From positions 4,410,155 through 4,474,154 of the forward strand of contig NZ_CP106679.1 in NCBI RefSeq assembly GCF_025502585.1: 64,000 nucleotides of DNA, read 5' to 3'. Under the pieces are notes generated by a model. The model was given only the letters and a program-made list of their open reading frames with translations, was not told where the DNA came from and did no database searches. The position numbers and the translations under genes are program-made. Shown here one piece after another: positions 29,700 to 37,687 of the stretch. Each line of letters starts with the position of its first letter. Within the stretch, counting starts at the first letter, position 1. The stretch comes from Reichenbachiella agarivorans. Its GTDB lineage: Bacteria; Bacteroidota; Bacteroidia; Cytophagales; Cyclobacteriaceae.

Positions 29700-30350
29700 A
29701 TGGAAATAATCAACCTGCCACAAATCAACTTGGCACAACTACAAACCCTCAGCGAAAGCGTAATCAAAATCACCAAACCCCTCCCAGAGCTAGCTCCTGA
29801 GGTACAGGCCGTACAGGAAACTTTCAAGACCTTCGAAAAGGGCATGATCAAAAGCTCCTCCACGTCCAACAAAAAAACACTTGACCGATCGAGAGACCTG
29901 ATCAACACGGGTTTCTTCAAAAGCGTGGATGCTGAGGAGCAGTTCCCCTAAGAAGATGCCGCCACCAAAAGCACCCTCGCTCAGGTAGTGGCGATCACTG
30001 ACAAGTATGGTTTGGAGCTGAGTCGCCTGCCTTATGATGAGCAGACCGCCCAGACGGACAATATGATCGCCCAACTAGAAGCGATCGACCTGAGTCTGCT
30101 GCCAGCGGTACAACGCTGGATTGCGCTGATCAAAACGGCCAACGACAACTTCAAAGTCACGGTCGTCACCTACCTCAAAGGACAAACCGAAGACAGCGAT
30201 ACGGCTGCAGCCTCCATAGCAGCCATTCCTTTGGGGGATGCACTCAAAGCACTCTTCACCATTCATTTTGCGCATGCGCAGGTCAGCAAAACCGATACAC
30301 TGGTGAATGCTTACAAAGAATTGACCTTCTTGGTCAACTCCTACAGGTAA
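29700..30350 (+). pseudogene. DUF6261-like gene interrupted by an in-frame TAA
   Basis: The first 83 codons (MEIINLPQINLAQLQTLSES onward) end at a TAA at 29949-29951. Translation in the same frame continues without another stop to 30350 (EDAATKSTLAQVVAITDKYG through LTFLVNSYR). The combined length of about 216 codons and the helical pattern resemble DUF6261 proteins of Bacteroidetes, usually 200-250 aa. No frameshift is needed, so one substitution (GAA, CAA or AAA to TAA) explains the break. The remainder could restart at the ATG at 29988. It is either a fresh pseudogene, a readthrough gene or a sequencing error. Confidence 0.75.
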
Positions 30351-30369
30351 TAGCCCTAGATATGATCAT

Positions 30370-30406
30370 AGCGATAGAGACCCAGTGTCTTTATCGCTTT
30401 TTTTTT
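30370..30406 (+). terminator. Rho-independent terminator after the DUF6261-like gene
   Basis: AGCGATA pairs imperfectly with ATCGCT (30370-30376 with 30393-30398), with an inner GAGAC/GTGTC pairing, followed by a run of T to 30406. Confidence 0.7.
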
Positions 30407-30450
30407 GCTCGTTTCATATCTGCGACAGCTCTCCTAGGACTCAGATAGCA

Positions 30451-30633
30451 TGAAAAAACATTTTTTCACCATTCCTAGCTCGCAGGAAGCATGAAAAAAC
30501 TTTTTTTCGCCATTCCTAGCTCACAGGAGACGTGAAAAAACTTTTTTTTGCCATTCCTAGATCGCAGGAGACGTGAAAAAACTTTTTTTCGCCATTCCTA
30601 GCACGCAGGAGGAGTGAAAAAACTTTTTTTCGG
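30451..30633. repeat. 41-bp tandem repeat, 4.5 copies, hairpin-containing
   Basis: TGAAAAAAC begins at 30451, 30492, 30533, 30574 and 30615: an exact 41-bp period with four full units and one partial. Each unit has GAAAAAAC followed by TTTTTTTC (a self-pairing A/T hairpin) and then CCATTCCTAGCTCGCAGGA with a short TCCT/AGGA pairing. Units differ at a few positions. Because 41 is not a multiple of three, coding is unlikely. Confidence 0.92.
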
Positions 30634-30756
30634 CCTTTTTGGGGTGAAAGTGGGGAAGTTGTGCGGGTGGGGGCTATAGAAATGCGAATACTATCAAATA
30701 CGACATCATGGCTTTCTATAACCAGTAAAATTTCCTCGACGATATTGATATAAATT

Positions 30757-30873
30757 CTAACGTCCAACTATCATCCGTAAGCTGGACTTTTTAAATATCT
30801 ATAAAAGTATCTCATTGCACCAGCCTTTACAAATAGCTCAGTTAGCTTATGGATGATAGTGTCTGTTAGTTGC
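30757..30873 (-). other. attC-like recombination site after the TIR gene
   Basis: On the minus strand, GCAACTAAC starts one base after the TIR stop codon (R''-like box). ACTATCATCCATAAGCT then pairs with AGCTTACGGATGATAGT (16 of 17 bases, plus-strand arms 30767-30783 and 30844-30860) across about 60 nt, and the site ends in GTTAG (plus-strand CTAAC 30757-30761). The outer boxes are CTAAC/GTTAG; a one-base length difference between arms outside the 17-mer gives an extrahelical base, as in integron attC sites. At 117 bp it is within the known size range. Confidence 0.6.
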
Positions 30874-30874
30874 T

Positions 30875-31741
30875 TTAAGAGTCCTCTGCTTTTTTCTTGA
30901 TTATAACTTTTCTCTTAGGAACCACTGGTTTAAGATCACTCATAATTCGGCGAATTTCAGAAAGTCTTTGATGCAAAGAATTTAGTTCATTTTTACTTAG
31001 CGAGTCACGACTTTCGCCAATTATATAATCTATTGGTTTCATTAATAATTCAACCGCTTCATCTAGATGGTAATATCCATTAATTAGAGCTTCATTGGCA
31101 ATCTTGAATGTTCCTTCAATGAGGTCTCTTAGTGCATCTGGATGAATAAATCCATCCCTTCTTCTTTTTCTCTCAATTGAAATTTCTCTAGACAGATAAA
31201 GAATTTCTTCAAGCATTTCTCTTTCGGATCTTAAATCTGTGTCGTTTCCTTGATCCAAACCCTTTGATAGTAAGTCTTTAATTTCTTTGTCTAGTTTAGG
31301 CCACCACATTTCGAAAACACCATCAAGAATATCAGATGCAAGAGAATGCTCACCAAGTTCACTATTTATCATCTTAACCACTTTTTTCATCTCTACTTTA
31401 GAAAATTTAGCAGCTTGAAATTGTATTAGTGGCCCTTGTATATCAGCTGGGTCTATTCCGAAAAGCAATGGACATACTTTAGATTGTTCCAAATTCTTAG
31501 AAAGTGCCCCTGCTTCAAACATGATCCAAGGACTTAGTAAATTCTCTCGAGTGAGACATATAATTCCAACTTTTGAATCATCAAGTTCCTTTGCAATTTC
31601 TGTTCCCCATCTTGTTCCCTTAGTGATGTCATCCGGCGTATAATAAGGTTTGACTGCTTGTATTACTCCTGGAATCCATTGTCTGAATGACTCGGCTATT
31701 TTCTTGGATAAATCTCCTGACCAACTGATAAATACTTTCAT
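30875..31741 (-). CDS. TIR-domain protein (putative NAD-cleaving defence effector)
   Basis: A 288-aa protein starting at the ATG at 31741 (MKVFISWSGDLSKKIAESF); an open frame to 31774 is rejected because it runs into the upstream box. Residues 1-130 are a TIR-like fold: FISWSGD, then GIICLTRENLLSPWIMFEAG, with Glu76 at the position of the NADase catalytic Glu. The C-terminal half is charged and helical (about 150-280), perhaps a sensor or oligomerisation part, and the tail is basic (RKVIIKKKAEDS). TIR proteins of this subtype occur in bacterial anti-phage systems. The gene is AT-rich and bounded by integron-like boxes, with a toxin-antitoxin pair upstream. Confidence 0.88.
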   Translation of the reverse strand: MKVFISWSGDLSKKIAESFRQWIPGVIQAVKPYYTPDDITKGTRWGTEIAKELDDSKVGIICLTRENLLSPWIMFEAGALSKNLEQSKVCPLLFGIDPADIQGPLIQFQAAKFSKVEMKKVVKMINSELGEHSLASDILDGVFEMWWPKLDKEIKDLLSKGLDQGNDTDLRSEREMLEEILYLSREISIERKRRRDGFIHPDALRDLIEGTFKIANEALINGYYHLDEAVELLMKPIDYIIGESRDSLSKNELNSLHQRLSEIRRIMSDLKPVVPKRKVIIKKKAEDS

Positions 31742-31763
31742 AATTTCTTTGTTATGCACTATT

Positions 31764-31772
31764 GCAACTAAC
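31764..31772 (-). other. integron-like R' box at the 5' end of the TIR cassette
   Basis: Minus-strand GTTAGTTGC is the exact reverse complement of GCAACTAAC at 30865-30873, right after the TIR stop. In integron cassettes the first bases of a cassette complete the R' box of its own attC when circular, so this complementarity is the expected hallmark. It lies 22 bp upstream of the TIR start codon. Confidence 0.55.
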
Positions 31773-31848
31773 AATTGTGTACGCGGAACTTTTGTCCGAA
31801 TACTTGCCCTATGGCATCATTAAAGCTAAGGGATTTTATTTTATTCAT
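31768..31848 (-). CDS. 26-codon ORF upstream of the TIR gene, paralogue of the ORF at 11330-11416
   Basis: From an ATG at 31848 it reads MNKIKSLSFNDAIGQVFGQK followed by six residues and a TAG at 31768-31770 that lies inside the R'-like box. It aligns with the ORF before the RidA gene over its first 18-20 residues and about 75 bp of DNA. The shared DNA ends at GTT in both copies. It may be the truncated 3' end of a disrupted gene or part of a docking site rather than a functional peptide. Confidence 0.38.
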   Translation of the reverse strand: MNKIKSLSFNDAIGQVFGQKFRVHNC

Positions 31849-32056
31849 TCCACTACAACTACACGACTACCAATCAGTTGTTTGTTATTGATTTCCTCAA
31901 GAATACTCCTTTCAATCAAGACAACAAACATCCGCCTACTGAAAAGATCTCCTAGCGATGAAATATACCAAGATTTAGGGATGGGATTTAACCACTTATG
32001 ATATTACTCTGGTTTCAAGTGAAAAAACGGGTGTTATACATCACGTTGGCATTTCG

Positions 32057-32407
32057 TTATTCATTTTCACTCAGCAGTTTTTCAATTTCTACTTTTAGTT
32101 TAGGAAGATGGCTTATAATTATGGCCCAAATGTTTTCATCTGATATACTGTCATAAGCATGAATCACTTGGTTTCTAAGACTGACTATGGCTTTGGCATC
32201 CGAAATTAAAGTTTCAAAAGTGCTGTCGCTTTTAAGAATCCTATTTACTGCTTCTCCAATGATTTCTAGGTCTCTTTCAACTGCTCTTTTTAACATGATG
32301 TTTTTCTGATATTCAAGAAAATCCTTTTCCTTTCCATCAAAATAAGATTCAATTTCTGAGATAGCAAACCTAATGTCATAGAGCCATTTTAAAATCCGCT
32401 CATCCAT
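32057..32407 (-). CDS. hepT: HepT-like toxin (DUF86)
   Basis: A 116-aa helical protein with the HEPN RNase signature SLRNQVIHAYDSI (Arg-Asn-x3-His-x-Tyr) near residues 77-89. HepT cleaves RNA or tRNA and is kept inactive by its cognate nucleotidyltransferase MntA, which AMPylates the Tyr of this motif. The start ATG at 32407 overlaps the end of mntA by 8 bp, the usual arrangement of this toxin-antitoxin pair. Basic and acidic residues and AT-rich codons mark it as accessory DNA. Confidence 0.9.
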   Translation of the reverse strand: MDERILKWLYDIRFAISEIESYFDGKEKDFLEYQKNIMLKRAVERDLEIIGEAVNRILKSDSTFETLISDAKAIVSLRNQVIHAYDSISDENIWAIIISHLPKLKVEIEKLLSENE

Positions 32408-32699
32408 AAATTAGCTCTTTACTTTTGTTAATAGACTTAATTAGCACAGGGTTTTTCAGGGTTTGTTCCTCTACTAAATCAATTTCTCTATCAAATAGAT
32501 TTTTTAAGCTCTCTTTTAAAACCATGTAATTCTCGAAATATTTAGCTAAATCAAATTTTTTGAATTTCACTAAAAAATCTATATCACTTTCAGGTGAAAA
32601 ATTATCATTGGTGGCAGACCCGAAAAGGTATAACTTTTCTACACTATGATTTTTGCATAATGCTCTTATTTCATTGATATATTGATTAGTTACCAGCAT
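32400..32699 (-). CDS. mntA: MntA-like antitoxin nucleotidyltransferase
   Basis: A 99-aa minimal nucleotidyltransferase. LYLFGSATNDNF followed by SPESDIDFLV gives the complete GSx10DxD motif (Gly-Ser, ten residues, Asp-x-Asp) needed for metal and ATP binding. In type VII systems MntA transfers AMP from ATP to the HepT toxin and neutralises it. It is first in the operon and overlaps hepT. It is 93 bp from the end of the response regulator gene, on the same strand but with different base composition. Confidence 0.9.
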   Translation of the reverse strand: MLVTNQYINEIRALCKNHSVEKLYLFGSATNDNFSPESDIDFLVKFKKFDLAKYFENYMVLKESLKNLFDREIDLVEEQTLKNPVLIKSINKSKELIYG

Positions 32700-32792
32700 A
32701 ATACAAAGGTAGTAAAAATCCCACTTGCCTTAGCTAATGCAGAATCTAGTAACGAGATTACTTGGAGTAACCTCCTTGCCGGTGGTTATTCA

Positions 32793-33443
32793 TCACCCCA
32801 GCAACCCCTTCTGAATCGCATACTTGACCAAGCCAGCGGTATTTTTGGCACCTAGCTTATCTAGGAGATTTCTCCGATGGGTATCTACGGTGCGGATGCT
32901 GATGAAGAGCTTTTCGGCAATCTCTGGGTTGGAGTATTCTTCGGCTATGAGCTTGAGCACCTCGATTTCTCGATCGGTGAGCGGTGTACCTTCGGGCTTT
33001 TTGCCGTGGGCTGCCGTCGGGTTGGTCAGGTGCTCTAGCAGCTTGGACGACACCTGACTACTGAAGTAGGTATTGCCATTGGCAACCGTGTGAATGGCAT
33101 TGATCATTTCTTCCTTTCCCGCGTTTTTGAGGATATAGCCAATCGCACCTGCTTCCATCATTTTCACGATGTAGTTCTTGTCTCCATGCATGGACAGTGC
33201 CAGCACTCTGATCTTGGGATAGTCTCTTTTGATCTCTGCGGTCATCTGGATGCCGTTGGTCTCTCCCATATCTATATCCATCAGGAGCACATCCACTGGT
33301 TGTGCTTTGAGTATCCCCATAATCCCTTCTCTATCACCTACATCACCTACGATGTGCATTTTGGCTTCCTTGCCGAGCAGCTCGACGAGTCCTTCACGAA
33401 ACATCTTGTGGTCATCAGCGATGAGTATATTGATCTGTTGCAT
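32793..33443 (-). CDS. NarL/FixJ-type response regulator
   Basis: A 216-aa protein with an N-terminal receiver domain (ILIADDHKMFREGLVELL, phospho-acceptor Asp56 in VLLMDIDMGET, then VLALSMHGDKNYIVKMMEAG) and a C-terminal LuxR helix-turn-helix (LTDREIEVLKLIAEEYSNPE, IRTVDTHRRNLLDKLG). It is the output of the sensor kinase encoded immediately upstream: the gap is 6 bp, so the two are co-translated. The regulated genes are unknown; adjacent transcription units are the MntA/HepT module and PPK2. Confidence 0.94.
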   Translation of the reverse strand: MQQINILIADDHKMFREGLVELLGKEAKMHIVGDVGDREGIMGILKAQPVDVLLMDIDMGETNGIQMTAEIKRDYPKIRVLALSMHGDKNYIVKMMEAGAIGYILKNAGKEEMINAIHTVANGNTYFSSQVSSKLLEHLTNPTAAHGKKPEGTPLTDREIEVLKLIAEEYSNPEIAEKLFISIRTVDTHRRNLLDKLGAKNTAGLVKYAIQKGLLG

Positions 33444-33449
33444 ATTATT

Positions 33450-34445
33450 TTAGCTTAGCGGGATTTCGATGAGAGCTGTCATGCCCTTGTCTGGGTGTGA
33501 ATCTATGGTGACCTGACCAGCCAATGCCTTGGTTCTGTTTTCGATATTCATAAACCCCAATCCATGACTGATTTCATTGGGGTCAAAACCTCTGCCATCG
33601 TCCTCATACAATAGCCGTATTCCTTCCTCTCTTTTGATGAGTTGCAAGGTGATTTTTTTGGCATGAGCATATTTCAAGGTATTGTTGATCAGTTCCTGAC
33701 TGATTCTATATAGCCCCAGTTCTGTCACTTCATCGAGCCTACTTTCTAGTCCAGAGTTTAAGTAATCTACGGTTACGCTTTTGGTTTCATCTATCTTGTC
33801 ACAGAGGGTGTCCAGTGCCTCTACCAACCCAAAATCCGACAGCACCCGAGGCATCAGGTTGTGTGAGATGGATCGCAGGTCGTCGGCAGCCTCATCGATC
33901 ATTTCGTATGATTGCCTAAATTTCTCCGCGAGCTCGTGATTGATACTTTCTAAATCCCCTTCGATATTGGCTAGCTTCATTTTGACAGTGGACAGTGTAG
34001 GACCTATGCCGTCGTGTATCTCTCTGGCGAGACGTTTTCGCTCCAATTCTTGTCCTTCTAGCAACGAACTGAGTGCGATGTGTTTAGAAGCTGTGATGGA
34101 AGTAAAATCGGCAATGGTGATGACCATCCCTTCTTGCACTCTCCTACCACGAAATGTGAGATACTTTTCATGAAAGTGAATCTCCTCTAAATCAAAGTCT
34201 TCCAATCCGACATCAAGACAAAATTCTATTTTTCTCTTCAAGTCGGGCAATTCTCTGCACAAATGCAGCACCTCTGTATCGAGCAACTCCCCTGTCCGTG
34301 CTGAGATGTCAAGAAAATCCAGTGCCAGTGCATTGGTCAGGGTGATTTTTCCTCTCATGTCCATGGCGATGATTCCATAAGGAACCCCCTCCATGATCGA
34401 AAGCAACAAACCCTGTTTTTCTTCCATTCCTTTATTCAAACTCAT
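33450..34445 (-). CDS. PAS-containing sensor histidine kinase (HisKA_3 class)
   Basis: A 331-aa soluble kinase. Residues 15-110 look like a PAS sensor (LLSIMEGVPYGIIAMDMRGK, DFLDISARTGELLDTEV) with FRGRRVQEGMVITIADFTS. The HisKA_3 box LERKRLAREIHDGIGPTLST carries the phospho-accepting His at about residue 143, and the ATPase domain has DDGRGFDPNEISHGLGFMNI. There is no transmembrane segment, so the signal is cytoplasmic (redox, small molecule or protein). The kinase gene precedes the NarL-type regulator in one operon. Confidence 0.93.
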   Translation of the reverse strand: MSLNKGMEEKQGLLLSIMEGVPYGIIAMDMRGKITLTNALALDFLDISARTGELLDTEVLHLCRELPDLKRKIEFCLDVGLEDFDLEEIHFHEKYLTFRGRRVQEGMVITIADFTSITASKHIALSSLLEGQELERKRLAREIHDGIGPTLSTVKMKLANIEGDLESINHELAEKFRQSYEMIDEAADDLRSISHNLMPRVLSDFGLVEALDTLCDKIDETKSVTVDYLNSGLESRLDEVTELGLYRISQELINNTLKYAHAKKITLQLIKREEGIRLLYEDDGRGFDPNEISHGLGFMNIENRTKALAGQVTIDSHPDKGMTALIEIPLS

Positions 34446-34642
34446 GTTTCTTCACCTGACCAAAGGCAGGTACTGCGACGACCAACCTTCCCTGCAAGTT
34501 AATGCGCCTCCGACAATTGATTAGCATCGGGAGTCAAATCGATTGAATCAATTTATGAGACATTCTAATTTTTTATTAAGACAGCTGTGCAATTTTGGTC
34601 ACCTCTATTTATTATCGCAAGATCTTCAGCAAAATCATCCTA

Positions 34643-35392
34643 ATGGAACTCTATAACATCGAAAACAACCAAGAATACCTCAACCTCCAAGTTGAATTGA
34701 TCGCCATGCAGCGCTGGGTTCAAGACACGGGTCAGCGTGTAGCCATTTTGTTTGAGGGCAGAGACACTGCGGGCAAAGGGGGCGCCATCATGAGGTTTGT
34801 ACGGTACTTGAATCCGCGAGGGTACAGAATCGTCGCATTGCCCAAACCGACCGAAATGGAAAAAGGGCAGTGGTATTTTCAGCGCTACATACAACAACTA
34901 CCCAATAGAGGTGAAATCGTACTCTTTGACCGCAGCTGGTACAACCGTGCGGTGGTAGAGCCAGTGATGAATTTTTGCTCCAGCGAACAATACGAAGTAT
35001 TCATGAAAAATGTGGTCACCGTTGAGAAAATGCTGGTAGAAGATGGGATTCACATCTTCAAACTGTGGTTCTCCATCGACGAACAAGAACAGAAGAAGCG
35101 ACTGGAAGAGCGCATCACCGATCCCCTCAAAAAATGGAAATTGAGTACGGTAGACATGGAGGCACAGCTCAAATGGAATACCTACACCCATTACAAAATG
35201 GAGATGTTTGCGCAGACTAGCTGGCAAGGTGCTCCATGGATCATCCTAAAAGGAAATGACAAAGAAAATGCTCGACTGGAAGGAATCAGACATGTATTGA
35301 CCTCTCTCAACTATCCTGACAAGGGTCAAACTGGGGAGCGCTTGTCTCCTGACGGAAACATCGTCACGCATGCAGAAATTCGCAGAGATTAA
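34643..35392 (+). CDS. ppk2: polyphosphate kinase 2 family protein
   Basis: A 249-aa protein with the PPK2 fold: Walker A-like ILFEGRDTAGKGGAIMRFV, the lid region, and Walker B-like VLFDRSWYNRAVVEPVMNF. PPK2 enzymes use polyphosphate to phosphorylate nucleotides (GDP or ADP, or AMP for class II). The frame is open from a TTG at 34595, but the ATG at 34643 (MELYNIENNQEYLNLQVEL) matches the family. It ends 4 bp inside the convergent DUF2062 gene. It is divergent from the sensor kinase gene. Confidence 0.92.
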   Translation: MELYNIENNQEYLNLQVELIAMQRWVQDTGQRVAILFEGRDTAGKGGAIMRFVRYLNPRGYRIVALPKPTEMEKGQWYFQRYIQQLPNRGEIVLFDRSWYNRAVVEPVMNFCSSEQYEVFMKNVVTVEKMLVEDGIHIFKLWFSIDEQEQKKRLEERITDPLKKWKLSTVDMEAQLKWNTYTHYKMEMFAQTSWQGAPWIILKGNDKENARLEGIRHVLTSLNYPDKGQTGERLSPDGNIVTHAEIRRD

Positions 35393-35853
35393 TCTCTGGT
35401 GGCATTGGCTCTCCTTTTTTCTCTGACCTTTTTCAAAACCCACAGAGCGAAGTAATAACTCAATACCGAAAAAGGGATTGATACGATTAGGTTTCCGATC
35501 AAAAATCGTCTGGTGTACTGTAGTGCTTCATTCCAAAATTCGATTTGGAATAACACCACTGGCATCTCTCCAAAAATAACATCTCCGATCAGCAGACTGA
35601 GCCAATAGAAAGGAATCACTGTCCAGATATTCCAGATTGCCATCGCTATAAACACCATGGCTTTGTTGATCCGCTTGAATACCAACACCAGCAACAATCC
35701 AATAAAAAAGCTAAATCCTGGCGTGGGCAATATGGACACAAAGGTCCCCAACGCATAGCCCATGGCTAAGGAGTGGTCCGAGTTTTTGGACTGCAATACT
35801 TCTACAAAATGTCGCTTGATTTTGAAGCGAAACCGATCCCAATACTTTGCCAC
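35389..35853 (-). CDS. DUF2062 membrane protein
   Basis: A 154-aa inner-membrane protein with four hydrophobic segments. The family pattern SLAMGYALGTFVSILPTPGF and INKAMVFIAMAIWNIWTVIP is clear, with a cytoplasmic basic start (WDRFRFKIKRHFVEVL) and a basic tail (KKVREKRRANATRD). Function is unestablished in this family. It overlaps the last 4 bp of ppk2 on the opposite strand, so the two transcripts are convergent. Confidence 0.86.
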   Translation of the reverse strand: MAKYWDRFRFKIKRHFVEVLQSKNSDHSLAMGYALGTFVSILPTPGFSFFIGLLLVLVFKRINKAMVFIAMAIWNIWTVIPFYWLSLLIGDVIFGEMPVVLFQIEFWNEALQYTRRFLIGNLIVSIPFSVLSYYFALWVLKKVREKRRANATRD

Positions 35854-36012
35854 TACAGTTGGTTACTAATACGACTTTGTGATTATTAGACGAATCTAAT
35901 CCTGTTTGGTCACTAACCAAAGATTCCCCTGTGACCAAACCATGAAGTTTCGTCTAAAAAGCGGGAATCTATCTTGCTCAGCAGAGGTTTCATACCGTAC
36001 CACTTGAAGTGA

Positions 36013-36879
36013 ATGATTATGTCTACGTTTAAAAAAATATTGGTGCCCTTTGATGACAACATCAAGTCTATCGAGGCATTGGGCTATGCAGCCATGTTTG
36101 CCACAGGCATTGGTGCCAAAATCATCGCTTTGCATATCGCAGACCCCAAGCACTACCACAGCAAAAAAGAGTTCAGAAAAGAACTCAACAGCATCGTGCA
36201 TGATCAATTGCTACCCAAGCTCAATGAAATCCACAAAATCTACCCAGATATCCGAAAAATTGACCTTCAAATCCTGGGACAAGAGAAGTCCTTGCCTCAG
36301 CACATCGTAGATTTTGCGGCACAAAACGACATTGATTTCATCATCCTCAGGAGCCACGGTGACCCTGACCAAAACGACTGGGAGCTACACTTCAAAAAAA
36401 CCAACGCCTACAAAGTGGTACTGGAGGCTTCATGTCCAGTCGTCACCTTCACCAACTTTCCTCAAAAAATGCAAATGAAAAACATCCTCGTGGCGATGGA
36501 TATTGGAGAGGATAGTTCGTACAAGGTTCCACTTGCGACTGCCCTTGCGCAGCAATTTGGCAGCACCTTGCATCTGCTCTCAGCATCCGAACACTACGAT
36601 GATTTGGACGGGCTGGATGAACAGCTGAATGAGCTATCCCTAGGATTGAAAAACAAAGGCATAGATGTCATCAAAAACGAGGTAGAAAACTGTACTCTCC
36701 CTGCCGCCATCTTAAAACACACCCAAAACGAAAATTTTGATCTCGTGATGATCATGAGTAGGCCCAGATTCAGGTGGTCAGACTTGTGGATATCACCCAA
36801 AGCCAAACGCATCATTTCGCATTCCCACGTGCCTGTCCTGAGTATTCGATCAAACAGCCCAGGTGAGATAGGACTGTAG
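36013..36879 (+). CDS. universal stress protein, two UspA domains
   Basis: A 288-aa protein with two tandem Usp domains: MSTFKKILVPFDDNIKSIEA (about 1-145) and KNILVAMDIGEDSSYKVPLA (about 150-285). Each half ends with a conserved strand (VVTFTNFP and SHVPVLSIRSNS); the ATP-binding glycine motif G-2x-G-9x-G is partly degenerate. The ATG at 36013 or the ATG at 36019 (MSTFKK) could start translation. Usp proteins act in stress survival in the cytoplasm. The lipoprotein gene follows 86 bp downstream on the same strand. Confidence 0.88.
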   Translation: MIMSTFKKILVPFDDNIKSIEALGYAAMFATGIGAKIIALHIADPKHYHSKKEFRKELNSIVHDQLLPKLNEIHKIYPDIRKIDLQILGQEKSLPQHIVDFAAQNDIDFIILRSHGDPDQNDWELHFKKTNAYKVVLEASCPVVTFTNFPQKMQMKNILVAMDIGEDSSYKVPLATALAQQFGSTLHLLSASEHYDDLDGLDEQLNELSLGLKNKGIDVIKNEVENCTLPAAILKHTQNENFDLVMIMSRPRFRWSDLWISPKAKRIISHSHVPVLSIRSNSPGEIGL

Positions 36880-36965
36880 AGCATCGACTGCCCGCGATTA
36901 ACAACTGAGCATAAAATGTGACCAAAACAACACCCTTCGTCTGAAGAGTATAACAATTTTTAAAA

Positions 36966-37613
36966 ATGAAAAAATCGATTGCATACATGCCTTTGTCTTT
37001 GGCATTTTCTTTAGTAATCCTAGTTGGATGTGGAAGTAAAAATGAGACAACTACCGATCCAGTTGTGGCTGAGTTTTTGGAGCCAGACTCCTATTTTGAG
37101 AAAGCCATCGTCTCCTTTGATCAAGGTGATTCTCTGCTTGCCGTAGCGCAGATCGACTCAGCCATTGCCTTCATTGCATCTGTAGAGGTGAAAAGCGACA
37201 CAGTACATACTGACATCATCGAATTCTCCATCTCTGATTTGACAGGTCTCTCTCAAAGAATCATCAGCGGAACGATCACCTCATCGGATCAGATGAAGGA
37301 CACATTCTCTGATATCGACAGGTCGTTGGGTATGTACCACTTGCACGTGATCGAGGCTTGGATCTTGAACGAAACCAACGATCAAGAGAGTATAGAAAGG
37401 ATGCATAGAGCACTCACTCGCACCTCCTATGCACTCGCTCATGCGGACTTGCGTCTGACAGACGACGAGTTACAAGAATTGAGCAAGGCGAAAGCTGACG
37501 TTCAAGCAGCTGAAAAAGCAACCTTGCCACTGTGGAAAAGAATCAAAGCAACGATCGAAGTATTCAACCAGCGAATGGACGACAATTCCAATTCATTGGA
37601 CGGTACACTATAA
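36966..37613 (+). CDS. hypothetical lipoprotein, 215 aa
   Basis: The N-terminus MKKSIAYMPLSLAFSLVILV ends in a VGCGSK lipobox (Cys about 22). The mature protein is acidic and helical, with Ala-rich segments (AVAQIDSAIAFIASVEVKSD) and no recognisable family. The helical, charged profile is like periplasmic stress proteins such as YfdX, but that is a guess. It follows the universal stress protein gene and is terminated by a strong hairpin. Confidence 0.78.
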   Translation: MKKSIAYMPLSLAFSLVILVGCGSKNETTTDPVVAEFLEPDSYFEKAIVSFDQGDSLLAVAQIDSAIAFIASVEVKSDTVHTDIIEFSISDLTGLSQRIISGTITSSDQMKDTFSDIDRSLGMYHLHVIEAWILNETNDQESIERMHRALTRTSYALAHADLRLTDDELQELSKAKADVQAAEKATLPLWKRIKATIEVFNQRMDDNSNSLDGTL

Positions 37614-37640
37614 GAACTTGGGTGGTTTAGGTAAATGAAG

Positions 37641-37675
37641 AAAGCCTCTCGATTGGGAGGCTTTCCTGTTTTTTA
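37641..37675 (+). terminator. Rho-independent terminator
   Basis: AAAGCCTC (37641-37648) pairs with GAGGCTTT (37657-37664), followed by CCTGTTTTTT. It is a clean 8-bp stem, 8-nt loop and T-run just after the lipoprotein gene. Confidence 0.88.
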
Positions 37676-37687
37676 CGAGGGCTGCCT

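Noticed and set aside
30451..30633. Possible CRISPR array
   Set aside because: The 41-bp units are contiguous with no variable spacers and no cas genes are present.
30516..30767. 83-codon minus-strand ORF over the 41-bp repeat
   Set aside because: It runs through the non-coding tandem repeat (period not divisible by three), has no RBS and a repetitive Lys/Phe/Ser-rich product.
32040..32060. GCCAAC/GTTGGC-like box after hepT as another cassette end
   Set aside because: A GCCAACGTGATGTATAAC-like sequence follows the hepT stop, but no matching GTTGGC box was found upstream of mntA and no inverted-repeat arm, so it is not called.
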